Positions 26,785-38,699 of a stretch of DNA of 64,000 bases are shown one piece after another (within the stretch, counting starts at the first letter, position 1; every line of letters starts with the position of its first letter). The notes below the pieces were generated by a model that was not told the origin of the DNA, searched no databases, and saw nothing but the letters and a program-made list of their open reading frames with translations. The position numbers were made by a program, and so were the translations under genes. Where the stretch lies: NCBI GenBank assembly GCA_029891345.1, contig CM057006.1, forward strand, positions 45,432,556 through 45,496,555. Direction: 5' to 3'. The DNA comes from Dryococelus australis. Taxonomy: Eukaryota; Arthropoda; Insecta; Phasmatodea; Phasmatidae.

Positions 26785-28205
26785 CTGAAATAATATAAAA
26801 AAAAAAAACATAACACAACTGCATAATTATGACAAAATGATTTGGGCAGAAATCATACTACCTTCATTTTAACAAAGAGTTGTAATGTTTTCCTGGCGCA
26901 TAAAGTTATGTACATACTTTGTTGATCGTAAATCATAATGTTTGTTATACAATGAATACAATTTTGTTTACAGTGACTAATTCAGAGTCGCCACAAGCTA
27001 TAAATAGAGGTGGTGGAAAATCGTTATTGCAAATTTTTGCGATTAACTGCTATAATTGAATTTAAAAGTGAATTAATACAAAAATGTTTACTGTCAAAAA
27101 CATTTACAAAAAAGTGTATATTTAGAATATTTTTGTAATAACAGAAGAAACTGTTCACCCATAAGCCAGTGGTAGTCACAACTTAATTGATTGACAACGT
27201 ATGGAAAACTTAGGTTTCCCGTCGTCCATGTTTCTCCAGATGGGGTGGGCGGGCGGTGCCGTAGTCTATACATAGATAAAGTGATTTCTACTCTTATGAC
27301 TCAAATGCGTTGGTTGCTGTTTTACAGCTGTTCAAAGAATTATGTCATATTGCAGAAACCATTTCCTACGAATGTTCACAATTTAAGCCTATAACAAACT
27401 TAGGTCAGCTTTATAACTATTTGTTACACACAATATAGCACGTTACACATAATACACATTAAAATTTTGCCACGGCAGTGTTTGTTACAACTGAGGAGGA
27501 AACAACAGTAGTATTTAACCTGTTGTTATTAATGTGTGTTTGTGGAATAAAAATTAAAACGAAGGGACAACCAGTCCAACAAAACAACGCAGTAAATTCA
27601 AGCATGCAACTCATGTCGCTTATTTATTGTACATCAATAAACGTAAAAGATAGTGAACATGCAAACACATAGGCCTACCATAACATTTATTCCGCTAATA
27701 TTTACATTCATTGGTACTTACTGGTTTGTAGGTTTTTTTTTTTTTTAAATTTAATTATAACTGGGTGGGCTTAGTATTTTGTTGGGATTGTTGCAGATAT
27801 TCAAATCACAGAAATGTAAGCTCGTTACACAAATGTTTTTTTCAAACACCTAGTGCAAAGGCACAACGTTGTGATAAACAGAGGTGAATGTAAATAATTA
27901 ACTTCGCCATAACATCAGTTCATGGTTAAATAGTATAAATTTAGCACATATCTGAAATCAACATACACACCTGGCCTGCATAACGGTTACAACGCAGCTA
28001 CCACACCCTTTCATACACAACAATCACAACACATTTCACTCTGCTGTGGAAACACATATTTATCACAACATTGTAACTTGCCTAGGATGTTAAAAAAACA
28101 CAAGTATGAACTTGACGCTTCAGAAAGAAACACGCAATAACATTGAGATGTCTCCACATCACTGTTAGTCGTAAGGCCATATAAAAACTTCATTTATTAA
28201 CTCAC
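26785..28205. other. Putative intron, no gene seen
   Basis: Lies between two minus-strand exon candidates. AT-rich, with a poly-T run at about 27735. Confidence 0.4.
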
Positions 28206-28309
28206 CCGCCATATTGGGACAAGCGCGTGGAAGGTGATCAAGTTCTAGATTCTCCCTTCCACACCACTTCTGCCAATCTGCTGGATTTGTAAGTGCCACG
28301 CCATCGTAT
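28206..28309 (-). CDS. Candidate internal exon, 104 nt
   Basis: Acceptor tatgttatttag at 28310 and donor GCGG|GTGAGT at 28206/28205. Only one frame is open across all 104 nt. It encodes 34 residues with two Trp and a Cys (NPADWQKWCGRENLELDHLP, then RACPNMA). It enters in phase 2 and leaves in phase 1, so it can join the 26.7 or 13.8 kb last exons, but not directly the 36.0 kb exon. The 60.8 kb exon leaves in phase 2 and would fit upstream. A small helical interaction domain is possible; I do not recognise one with confidence. Confidence 0.6.
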
Positions 28310-29044
28310 CTAAATAACATAGGTATTTAAAAAATACAATCTCTTTTCAGTTGTAAATACCAAATTAAAAAATCATTATTTTGCTGTAATAGGTACGAAA
28401 TATGCTACAACTTTAAACATGTATAATTCACTGTTCAAAAGCCATGGGAAATTTCCTGAGAGAGTGTGACAGAGAAGGAGGGAGATAGAGAGTGATAAGC
28501 TCCGGCCAGCCAACAGTTTAGTTGGTCGAAAAAACAAACACCATGTAACTACAGCCTACGTACGTTATTTTGTGCTGTTATTTAGAACTGTAACAATGAA
28601 ATATGTTTCTATAGGGGCTACCTAAATATTGAAAGATTTAAAAAGAAATATTTAATTTACAAAGAATATACCAAAAAACTATGTTGAAACAATGTTTGAA
28701 CTGAGAACTATTCCTTACTAGCCATTGCCAATACACCAATGCTCTCGATGTTTTTAATTCATATATAATACGAAGTAAATATTACAAGTTATAGATGTTA
28801 AGAAAAGTTTCATTTAGTCAAAAATACAGTACTTTAGAGTTAATCACAGTGTTATGTATTTGCGGAATACAAGTGATTGAACAAACCAGGTTGACATGTT
28901 ACGCCTAGGTGGATTTTTCAAAGGTTCGATCCCAAAAGGCTGAAGAAAGCATGAATGGCCTATAATCATAAGTAGCCTGTGTTGCAGATCGCGGAATTAC
29001 CAGCTTTGCAGGGATCGCATTGCAGCTGAACCTTGTCAGAAATT

Positions 29045-29849
29045 TAATTTACTCGTGTATAGTGTGCACCATAATTTTTGCAACAAGTTCCAAGGGATTA
29101 TTTAAAAAAAAATACAATTGCACCAAAAATTTGTGGTGCCATGTTAGTAAGTACGGAACGAATTATTCTTTTTTACATTAATGTGTGGTGATTGAGATAT
29201 TTTTGGAAAATACTTTAATTAAATAACTTGGGTGCAAAAAGCCAACATAAAAAAAAATTTGAGAAACCTCATTCTCCTACTACTCAAAATTTCTAGCTTA
29301 GATTTTCTTTTTTCTCCTTTTAGCAGTGATGGGCTCTCATTTGTTTTTGCTACGCTAGAATGTCACACTACCCTTATCTTAAAAAAAAAAAAAAAAAAAA
29401 GAGGGGTCTCCTCCTGCTTTCTCCCCCCCTCCATGAATATGGCTTGCTAGCATCTGCATGAAAACAAAGAGGGATGGCGGAATTATCTATCACGGGCAAC
29501 ATCTGGGTGTTATTACAAGGAGATTGGGGGGTGGGGGCCGTAAACACATGGCAGCTCTGGTTTTGTGATGTGACAGGATGCCATTAGTCATCCTGTCACA
29601 TCACAGGGGGATTTTCGACCTGCACATAACTGAAGGGTCGCAGAGAGAGAAAGAGAGAGAAGGGCGAGGAGTGCCATAAGAGTGAGAGATGAGACAACAG
29701 ACAGTCCCACCACTTCCCTCAACATCCCCGGACAATTTATGGCTACCACTCCCTCTTCCTTTTTTTTCACTGTGTATATTGCGCACCCAGAATTATTTTC
29801 TTTATTTTGGGGGAAAAAAAGGGTGCGCTATACACGAGTAAATGCGGTA
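29045..29849. mobile_element. TIR element, family 'taCCGTATTTACT', copy 2
   Basis: The ends ttactcgtgtatagtgtgca and (rc of right) ttactcgtgtatagcgcacc are near-perfect inverted repeats. The interior aligns with 5280-6069, including ggacaatttatggctaccac and gagggatgg. No transposase. It sits inside hAT copy A. Confidence 0.75.
29564..29605. repeat. Perfect 17-bp hairpin unique to TIR copy 2
   Basis: TGTGATGTGACAGGATG, 8-base loop, then its exact reverse complement. The aligned sites in copy 1 (about 5760) and copy 3 (about 53025) have only the left arm, so the right arm is new. Confidence 0.9.
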
Positions 29850-30196
29850 AAATTTTTTAAAAGCAGTATGAAATTTGACATTAACTACCTGACAAATGGC
29901 AGTGCTTCAATTTTACTCTTCGTAAAACAGGGGTGTGCTGAATTTAGAAAAACTATACATATTAATAATTTTAAATTTTCTGAATATAAACAAAGTTTAA
30001 TTATGCTGAGATGTGGCACACAACCTCATAGATTTATTTATTTTTATTTTGTAAGTTTAAAACATAAATTAAGTTGCCCTGACCTAAGATTATTACAAAA
30101 GTATTTTTTGAGTGCTGCTTTTATTCTTTGATTTTAAAGAATTTATGTAAAATTTATTTACCTATTTTTTGGTATGTTTACTTCAAGCATCAAATA

Positions 30197-30766
30197 CACT
30201 ATCTACCAAAAAGTAATTGGGCACCCATGAAGATAGGTACTTCAGTACGTCAGTTGACTTGTGTTTCATGGCCTTCAGCGCAGGACCACTGGTGTTTGTC
30301 CATGGTAGCATGAACACAGAGGCCTATTGTAACATTCTGGTTAATGAAATGCTCCCAACATCTGGCATTTTTACAGAATGGACCTGTGTTACTTCAAGGA
30401 TGACAATGCCAGGTGCCATGTTTTAAAGACTACTATGCAGTGGTATGTCAACAACAATGTTTGCCAATTGGACTGACCCACCCAGAGCCCCGAACTCAAC
30501 CCTATTGACCCATCTTTGGGACGAATTGGATCGTCAGGTGAGGTCTCGTCAGGCGCGGCCAAAATCCATTGCTCAACTCATGGAATGGTTGCAAGAGGAA
30601 TGGCGATGATTCCCCGTGGATATCCTGCAAACACTCGTAGAGAGCATGCCAGACAGGGTGGCTGCTGTTATAGCCGCAAGAGGTGGCCCTAGAAGATTCT
30701 AACGGGGGTGACAACCACCGAGCAAACATTGTGGACAGGTGCCCAATTACTTTTTGGTAGATAGTG
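30197..30766 (+). mobile_element. Tc1/mariner-like element, internally deleted (570 bp)
   Basis: Perfect terminal inverted repeats begin CACTATCTACCAAAAAGTAA, and TA duplications flank both ends (30195-30196, 30767-30768). Inside is the 3' part of a transposase in shifting frames. It includes KDDNARCHV (second catalytic Asp of the DDE triad, about 30398) and PELNPID with LWDELDRQVRSRQARPKSIA downstream, then a stop near 30702. Full-length members of this superfamily are usually 1.3 kb or more, so most of the N-terminal DNA-binding part is gone. It is non-autonomous but structurally young, because the ends are identical. Confidence 0.92.
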
Positions 30767-31109
30767 TAGTAAATAGTGTGATACTGATTGAACACAGATT
30801 TCCATCAGCTTTCCAAAATATTTTAGGTGCTATTAGAACTTTTTCAGTTCATTCTTCATACTTCCTTTGTATCAGTATTGGATATCTGCTGTATCGGCAA
30901 GGAAGTATCAGTTTGTACTGGTATCTGTAAAAATCTGTATTGGCTCAGCTCTAAAAAATAGTGCGAATTAATCTAGAGATATTTTTCAAGAGTATTTTCT
31001 ACAAATAACATACCTGTTTATAGAAAATAATTTTTTTAGAGCAGTAGAATAATGACTTCCTTTGAATGTGTACTTTAATTCTATAAACAAAAGGAATGCC
31101 ATTTTCTAC

Positions 31110-32090
31110 TAGTGCTGAGCTGATACCCGATGTCAAATATCTACAATATTAGTAATATCGTCCCGAACCAATTATTTTTAGCGGATATTGAGACCCAATA
31201 TTTTCATTTAAACCAGAGTATGATAGGGTGGCAATGTTGGAGTAAGATGGGCTCAACTGCTGCTGTGTTTAGTCAGCAGTTGCCGTTCTTATTCCAAGTA
31301 GTAAACTGACAGATTGTTACTCTAGGAGGCAAAGGGATGAAGGGACATGCCTCCCTGCTGTGAGATAATCATCTACAGGAAGAGGAAAGTGTGAGGAAGA
31401 GAGAGAAACGTTGATCCCACTCCACAGTGGTTGATCCCACTCCACAGTGGCCGCCTGCTGTGGCAGGCACTTTAGGAGATAATCATCTACAGCTTGTATT
31501 GCAGGTCACCGAATTACCAGCTTTGTAGGCAATCTACTCATCTACACATTGTCATATAAGTACTTAAAATCTTTCAAAAGCAATGACTTTGACATTCATA
31601 ACCCAGGAGCTGGCAGTGCTTTAATTTTACTCTCAATAAAATAAGGAGAGTGCTGAATATAAAAACTAAACATATTAAAAATATGAACAAAGTTGAATTA
31701 TGCTGAGAAATGTGATACATGACCTTGTAGATTTAATATTCTTAATTTCATTTGTTTAAAACATAAATTGCTGAAATTACCATGACCTAAATTTAAAAAT
31801 AATTTAGTAAAGTATATTATGAGTGCTGCTTTTAATCTCTGATTTTTCAGAAATAATGCAAAATTAATTTTCCAAACTTTTGTATGTTTACTTAATGCAT
31901 CTAATAGTATATTATGTGACACTGACTTCTAACACATTTTCATCTGATTCCCAAAATACTTTTAGTGCTAGGAGAAGTCTTTCAATCCAAAACTCATATG
32001 TCCATTGTATCAGTGTCAGATATTGGTTGTATAAGCAGGAAGTATCGGTTTGTACCGGTATTGGTAAAAACATGTATCGGCTCAGCACTA
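31110..32090 (+). mobile_element. hAT-like element, family 2, copy B (complete, 981 bp)
   Basis: Terminal repeats TAGTGCTGAGCTGATAC and (rc right) TAGTGCTGAGCCGATAC; flanks ttttctac (31102-31109) and ttttatac (32091-32098) match at 7 of 8 bases. This is the hAT signature of short TIRs with 8-bp target duplication. No transposase. It contains a perfect 20-bp tandem duplication (31411-31450). Confidence 0.88.
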
Positions 32091-32098
32091 TTTTATAC

Positions 32099-33629
32099 CA
32101 CCTATATTGCTGATAAAATCCTGTTTACTAAGTAATATAAAAATAAATGCTAATAAATGCTATGAACACACTTTGAAAATGCTACAAGGAGAAAATTAAT
32201 GCTATTTTCCACCACCTCTATACCTATAAAGGAAAAAATTCACTGACTTTTTTCAAATTTTACAGACAAAAATTGAAGTTTTTTCCTGACTGATATGATG
32301 GCATTTAGTTTCACAAATATAGCAATCATAATGTAAATATTAAGCTCAGAGAGATATTCTTTTGTCCAGTTTAAAAAATAAAAAACGTTTTCATAATTTA
32401 TACTGTCCATTTACTCTATCCAGAATAGGCATCTATAATGTATGCAACCTGCACCCTTCATCTTTTCAAAACCTTCTCATTTTGATTTTGAATTCCTGTA
32501 GGTAACAAACTGTTTTAAACTCCTTCAGAACACTGTCTGCTTTTGCATCAAACATCCAAACAACCACTTATTCTGTACTAGCACAATAAGTGTTGACTAA
32601 AGATGTTTGTATCTGATAGTGGATTGCAAACAGAAGAAAGTGGGAACTTCAGTGGTGATCATCACTCTCATAAAAGTGTCTACTAAATCAACACTATTAG
32701 GTTTCAATATCCTTCCTCTTTAGGATTTGGTTCAGCTAAGAATCCTTTTCCTTAACAAGTCTCTGAGCTTGTTGTACTGCATACTCTGATACATTTATGA
32801 TATCTTTCTTTGAGACATAGCTAAATTTGTGGCACTCTGTCAAAGTTAACTACCCAAAACTACACTATCATCCATTTTGTCTTCTTCAAAGTGTAATCAA
32901 CCAACAAGTACACAAACACTGTAACATTATTATATATCACCTATAAACACTTTTAACATATACTTATATATATATATATATATAATATTTAATTGAAAAC
33001 ATAAGGACTTCACTTGCAGCACAACAGTGTTCCAACTAGGCTACTAACTGAAGAGCCTGCACAATGCCAACAGACAATAAAACATGCTATAATCTTAACT
33101 AGAAGTTGAATCCTGCACGAGTCAGGACAAGCCCAGTACAGACCGCTCTCTAAAGATTTCTCACACACACACACACAGACACCCTTCTCAGTATTAACTA
33201 ATACAAGGATGTGACAAACTACTAATACGTGCAAAAAAATGAGGCAGTTTGGGTGGTTCTTGCAAGCAACACAGTTGCTCAAACTGATGGGAACACTTGT
33301 CGACGTGAATCTGTGGCCTTCACTAGCTATGACTATTAGTTCCGGATGCCACAAAATTATTAGTGGAAGAGTGCAGAGGGATGAACAGTTCAGTGAGTCG
33401 GGGTGGTGAGTATACCTCATTTCATTAACACTGCTGTACTAACTAACATTATGGAGTGGTCCTACAACAAATACGCATACTCAACGCCGTAGACTTATGG
33501 CTAGAGGCACGATTTTGTGGTAAATCGCAATAAAACAAAATAACACCGAAATACTAGTTAAAATGCAAAATAACACAAAATATGGACAAATGTGCGATTT
33601 CTCGAGGAATTAGCTGATTTTCTTTTTAG
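32099..33629. other. No gene recognised
   Basis: AT-rich, with a (TA) run (about 32965-32985) and a short (CA) run (33162-33178). The 136-codon minus frame at 33010-33420 spans the CA run and has no family features or splice borders. Confidence 0.4.
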
Positions 33630-34890
33630 CTGAGGATGCTAGGGTGACAATGTTGGAGTAAGATAGTCTCAACTGCTGCTGTATTGAGGCAGTAGTTGCG
33701 CTGTTCTTATTCCAAGAACTAAACTGACAACAGGCTGTCACTTAACAACCAGAAAGGGCTGGCTGGAAAAGATGCCCTGCTGTGAGATAATCATCTACAG
33801 GAAGGAAAATGTATGGGAGGGAGAGAGAGAGAGAGAGATAGAGAGAGATATGCCGCTCCCAACCCACTGTGGCTCACGGCACTTCAAGAGATAATCATCT
33901 ACAGTCTGTATTGGGTCACCGAATTACCAGCTTGAATTACCAGCTTTACAGGGGTCGAACAGCTGCCCCAAATTGTCATTTCAGTATTTAAAATCTTTTA
34001 AAAGCAATATTAAATCTGACAATTACTTGGCAACTGACAGTGTTTCAATTTTACTTTCAGTAAAATAAGGGTGTGCTGAATTTTAAAACTATACATATTA
34101 ATAATTTTTAATTTTCTAGATATAAACAAAGTTGAATTATGTTGAGAAATATGGTACACAACCATGTAGAGTTAATATTTTCTATGTGGTAAGTTTAAAA
34201 CATAAATTGTTTAAGTTGCCCTAACCTAAGATTTAAAATATATTACTAAAGTATCCTTTGAGAGTCACTTTTATTCTCCAATTTGGAAGAATTTATGTGA
34301 AAAATAATTTACCTATTATTTAGTATGTTTACTAGAAGCATACAATAGTACATAGTGTGACACTGACTAACACAGATGTCCATCAGCTTTCCAAAATATT
34401 TTTAGTGCTAGTAGAAGTCTTTCAGTTCATTGTTTTAAGTGTTCTTGGCTGCATGCAATATATTTGAATAATAAATTATGAAATTATTCAAATATACTTT
34501 TATAAGATAAAGTCTCTTCTAACATGAGTATCAGTATCAAGTATCAGCAGTATTGGCTCACAAGAATCAACATCGGTAGAATCAGATAAAGTGACATCGG
34601 CCCAACCCTTTAAATTTCCTGGGTATACTTAACGTAATTTTTGATTTGAAATACTTCTTGGTAATTGACTGATTGTAATATGTGATTTTTGAACATTTAG
34701 GGAAGAAAACTATTACTTAAATTTCTTATTTTTTATGAGCTAAATCAGTGCAGACATGGTTTCTTGTGTATAGGTCAGAAAATAAAGACTATTACTATTG
34801 GTACTAGTATCTGGTATCAGGAGTATCTGTGTAATCAGTATCGGTAACTGCGAGTATCTGCAAAATTAGGTACTGGCCCAGCCCTAATTT
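33630..34890 (+). mobile_element. hAT-like element, family 2, copy C plus a second hAT right end
   Basis: It aligns with copies A and B from ctagggtgacaatgttggag through the right-end cggcccaaccctt (34599-34612). The left terminus is lost. A further right-type end, tactggcccagccctaa (34871-34887), with gtatcagg/gtatctg repeats lies 275 bp on, so another hAT fragment abuts it. Confidence 0.6.
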
Positions 34891-34929
34891 AAATCCAGAA
34901 ATATATACTGCATGTAATTTGTATAGGGG

Positions 34930-34937
34930 AAAAAAAA

Positions 34938-34968
<31 letters not shown>

Positions 34969-34976
34969 CACACACA
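34930..34976 (+). repeat. Poly-A followed by (CA)n
   Basis: About 25 A residues pass directly into (CA)10 or so. A poly-A/microsatellite junction of this kind often marks a retroposon tail. Confidence 0.9.
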
Positions 34977-35059
34977 ACAACAACAGATAACATCGAAATC
35001 TAAGAAAAATAACACTGAAATTTTCTTAAAAATATAACCACAAAATCTTGCCTCTACTT

Positions 35060-35395
35060 ATAGGTTGAAAGGTATTTCAAGCCACCCAATTCCATTCCAT
35101 ATACCTCATTCTGAACAATGTGAGTGGAGTGGAAAGCTGTGGATGGTTCTTAACATAGAGGTCCTAAGAGTTGATGAGGATGAAGCGAGGTGAGTATGAT
35201 GCAGTGCTGGAATGCAAGGGTGGGGGGAACAGGAGATCCACGAGAAAAATCACAGACAAGCGGCATCATCCGACATGATTCCAACATACGAAAATCTGGG
35301 AGTAGCCTCGCCAGGAATTGAACCTGGTTAGCCTAGGTGAGAGGAGAGTATCTGATGACACAACTACAGTTCCTCTTCAACGATGTGAGAATGTG
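35060..35395 (-). mobile_element. tRNA-derived SINE, minus strand
   Basis: On the minus strand, aggttcaattcctggcgagg (rc about 35308-35327) holds a good B box. It is followed by a body with tgttggaatcatgtcggatg and cctgttccccccacccttgc, typical of a SINE with a tRNA-like head and a conserved body. The A box is degraded. Confidence 0.65.
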
Positions 35396-35962
35396 GGTTG
35401 GAGGGTGGGGCAAGGCACCTAAATCAAGGTAGCTAAAGAGATCAGACATTCAGAAGGAAGCGACACAAATACAAAGGTTCAGCCAGGAGATGATAGACAT
35501 GTATGAGTGATTCAGCTTCTATTTGGTTGTGAAAGATGGATATCAGCCTTAGCAGGCTACAGAAAACTAGAGTGGGCAGTGGAATATTCAAAATACATTG
35601 AAAGAGGGGTAGTAACATTGCCTTATAATTTTATGAAACTAGTCCATCTACAAATACTTACCTTAGCAACAAATGTGTCTGTTTTCATATTAATACAAAA
35701 TGTCAAAAAGTTTGGGAGAAAAATAAATATTGAATATTCTTTTGTAAGATCGGCAGATAGTAAGCAAAGTCATTGATCTTCGCCTAGATTTGACTGAGTT
35801 GGTACAATTTTCAGTTTTAGGTGGGAGCACAAGTCTGCTGTGCCCCTTCCCTTTAATATGCACTTGAGGGTAGGTGGTGTGATAAAAATATTGAACAGTG
35901 TGTGCAAGGAATACATGATCTCAATATGTTATAATTCTTTACTGCAAAGACTACACAGTTAC
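35396..35962. other. Putative intron, no gene seen
   Basis: The 89-codon plus frame at 35507 has no recognisable features. Confidence 0.35.
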
Positions 35963-36085
35963 CTATTTCGTCTGGGGGTGCAAGCTCCGAGATGTAATCA
36001 AAGGTAGGTGGCATGGGCTGGAGGACTGTGAAATCACGAGCCTCTTCAGAATTTTGGCTGTCACCACCCTCTTCCTGTTCAGCAT
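35963..36085 (-). CDS. Candidate internal exon, 123 nt, acidic
   Basis: Acceptor aatttacatttcag at 36086 and donor AATAG|GTAACT at 35963/35962. The single frame open throughout, in phase 1 at both ends, gives 41 residues: strongly acidic (AEQEEGGDSQNSEEARDF), then TVLQPMPPTFDYISELAPPD. Length divisible by three and symmetric phases mean it could be skipped without a frame change. The 44.0 kb exon ends in phase 1 and the 26.7 and 13.8 kb exons begin in phase 1, so the chain is in frame. The composition suggests a disordered, possibly transactivating, segment (inference). Confidence 0.72.
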   Translation of the reverse strand: MLNRKRVVTAKILKRLVISQSSSPCHLPLITSRSLHPQTK

Positions 36086-36134
36086 CTGAAATGTAAATTT
36101 TTATACTATGTTAAAAAAGAAACTGAAAATATCT

Positions 36135-36612
36135 CAGGGTATCCACTGAAATTCCATTTTGGAATTTAATAACTTTTCCCTGGTTTCCAAGCAGAACCTT
36201 ACCATTTTCCCATACCTATTTTCAGAACCAAAACCTTCAAATACCACATTTTTTCACTGCTGTCAGTACAAATCTGATATCAGTGAAGCAGAATTAAACA
36301 ACACTGTAACAGACCAAGCAAGCCGGGCCAACATTTTATTCAGCCTATCCATTCACGCAATATACGTTACTGACTTCACACGAGTGCCCATTACAAACAC
36401 AAAAGTACTTTATTTTGTACACACAGGTCCTATGTTACTTGAATAAAAATGTATTATAGCCAGTTCAAAAACTTAAAAATAGAAATTTTCAATAACATAT
36501 GTATATAAATAACCCTAAGTTACACAACTAACAACTTAAGCAGAGTAGCAAATTATTTAAATTTTTCCTGTCACATGAAATTCCCTGACTTTTCCCAGTG
36601 GGTGGACACCTG
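36135..36612. mobile_element. MITE with CAGGGTRTCCAC ends, copy 1
   Basis: Left end cagggtatccactgaaattc; right end (rc) caggtgtccacccactggga. It is alignable across its length with 59362-59851, including cttaccattttc, gacttcac and attccctgacttttcccagt. No coding and no clear target duplication; it is hAT-like by its ends. Confidence 0.65.
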
Positions 36613-37059
36613 TACCTGAATTAATGGCATGAATAATTTTTATACCATTTAAAGTTATTGAGGCAAGAACAAATTGTAGTGGGCAACATGTACACTTTCT
36701 TCCAACGTATAGCATATAATCATTATTGTACTATAAATTTCAAATGATCATGGTTGGAAAACTTTTATAAAATATGTTGCGCTTAAATGAAATTAATTAC
36801 CACAGTTAAAACACCTCTTGAAATGCATCTTGGAATCATGATTCACATGCAAGCTTGACAGTTGTTTTTGTTTATGTTCACACAGAAGCAGGAGGATACT
36901 AATGATCCGAACACTGGAAAACACACCTTGATTGAATGAGCCACCTGGAATACAGTCTAGTATTCAAAGTGAAAAAGGGAGAGTGAAGTAGTCGGATACT
37001 GGTCATGCTTTACATCTTTTCTACTTATTTAAATCAACTTCTACTCATAAGTGCGAACC
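36613..37059. other. No gene seen
   Basis: AT-rich, non-coding. Confidence 0.4.
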
Positions 37060-37790
37060 ACTCAGCCACATGCCCCAATGGAGTCTGATTGGCAGTACAA
37101 TCTACCTGACGTCAAGAACTTGTATTGGTCACCGGCAGAGCCACCGAGACTATGCTTTATGGACACCTAATACTATGATGCAGAGGGATGGCACCATTAG
37201 TATGAATAGCAGAGACATGCAGCAGATGGAACTTCGGCGGGCTCGTGATGTCACACGCTCATACAATTCAACACCCCCGTTTCCCCCACCCACCCACCTG
37301 ATCAAGAAGGGCAAGCCAGGAAGAGTATAAATACCGGGGCATATCCCTTAGAACGTAAGTCTGTTCTGTTCCTTCATCATACTCCTGGTGCTGAAGGAAC
37401 CATCTACTCTTGTCTGGTCTTCACCGCCCTCTTGGTGCCAAAGCCCAGGTCTTGAGATCCCTCTTTGCCTACGAAGATCACCGCCAGTTTAAGTTGAACA
37501 CGTAAGACATTTTCTGGTCCCTTCAGGACATACAACGCAGCGTTAGTTAAAGTTGAGTTATTTTCATAGCCACTGTGCTTACCTACCCCCACTAGCTTAG
37601 AAACAGGTTGCCTTCACCTATATAACGCAGCAAGTTTCTGTTAAGCTCTTGTTAATAGGAGGTAGTAGAAGTACCTTGTTTATTTCTGTACAGAAATAAA
37701 CATAATTTTATCCCACGTTGAATATTATTCCTGCAGTAGTGAAACCCTACCCTGTAAACATCAGGTCCACCGAGGGACAGCAGGTCACCG
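37060..37790 (+). mobile_element. LTR with promoter and palindromic poly(A) signal
   Basis: TATA box TATAAATA at 37326, 'ggaggtagtagaagt' at about 37658, and a perfect 26-bp palindrome (37677-37702) whose right arm is the AATAAA signal. The flanking leader 'caggtcaccgggaatttta' and the following 'ggaaggccatccttt...gtagagtcctgacac' match the 15.8-15.98 kb stretch. Confidence 0.65.
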
Positions 37791-37959
37791 GGAATTTTAT
37801 TCTAACCAAACCACTGAACTCACACATAGACACACAGACCTATATTGGAAGGCCATCCTTTCTATGCACTCAGGTGTATGGAACGGTAGAGTCCTGACAC
37901 AGGTACTTGTCACCTTGGGGCTGGACTGTCAGTCTGGGCTGTGCTCTTTCCACCACGCT

Positions 37960-38660
37960 TCTGGTGATGGAGGGAGTATTTACTTGGATTATTTTTTGTT
38001 AGAGTCAAATCAGCCCGGCAGCTCGCTCCACCGTCTCGTGCGCTGAAGCTCTCTGATCACTCTTTTTCACCTAGACACCCCAGTTGCTTGTTAGCTCCAT
38101 CGTCAGCATCTACCAGACCTTCCAGAGGATCCTCCCTGGCTATCTCTGCAGAAGTCGTCAACCCTCCCAGCCGATTGCCCCTGGTAATGGCAACCCTACA
38201 ACCCTTCAGGAGGAAGTGGGCCCCATAAGTCCCTTCAGGACATGACACAGAGTAGAAAGGAAAAGTTAATAGCTACCTAGGCGAAACTGCCACCCCATAG
38301 TCTAGAACCAGGTCCCCTTCACCTGGAACTGCGCAGCTTACACTTCCGGTCAGCGCAATGTAGTTAGGAGGTAGTAAGGGCCACTGTGTTTATACCTCCC
38401 TAGAAAAAAACCCTTTTCTAACCTATTTGACTATTATTTCCTGAGGTGACTGTAGAACGCTAGTAGACGTCACACCCACCAGAGTGGAGCACAAAGACCA
38501 GGTTATATTTCAATCAATTTTACCATCTAATGTAGGACTGCGGGCTCCCTTTCCGAGACTCGTACATCAGAGATCATACACATGCTTGACGGCCATGCTT
38601 TTGGTGCACCCAGGGCACCGAATGGCAGAGCCCCAACCACTAGCTGCACACCCTGTCGAC
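37960..38660 (+). mobile_element. Second LTR-type remnant, tandem to the first
   Basis: It repeats the order of the family: R-like 'gttaggaggtagtaaggg' (38363), a degraded tgtttata/poly(A) zone (38386-38415), a leader, and then 'cttgacggccatgctttt...ggcagagccccaaccacta'. The TATA part is not seen. Confidence 0.5.
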
Positions 38661-38699
38661 TAAGTGTATGCCAAGTGTAAGTGCGAGAGTATTTTTGTT

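Larger units (their letters stand above)
28960..30952 (+). mobile_element. hAT-like element, family 2, copy A, carrying two nested insertions
   Basis: Blocks gcggaattaccagctttgca (about 28991), aaaagcagtatgaaatttga and tcaattttactcttcgtaaa (29859-29926), and ttccatcagctttccaaaat (from about 30800) align in order with copies B and C. The right end attggctcagctctaa fits the copy B terminus. A TIR element (29045-29849) and a Tc1-like element (30197-30766) interrupt it; removing either restores continuity with copy C. The left terminus is not visible. Confidence 0.7.

Noticed and set aside
29682-30131. 149-codon plus-strand frame
   Set aside because: It runs across the border between a TIR element and a hAT-like copy, so it is a chance fusion of repeat sequence.
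33010-33420. 136-codon minus-strand frame with a VCVCVC run
   Set aside because: It spans a CA microsatellite and has no splice borders or known motif.
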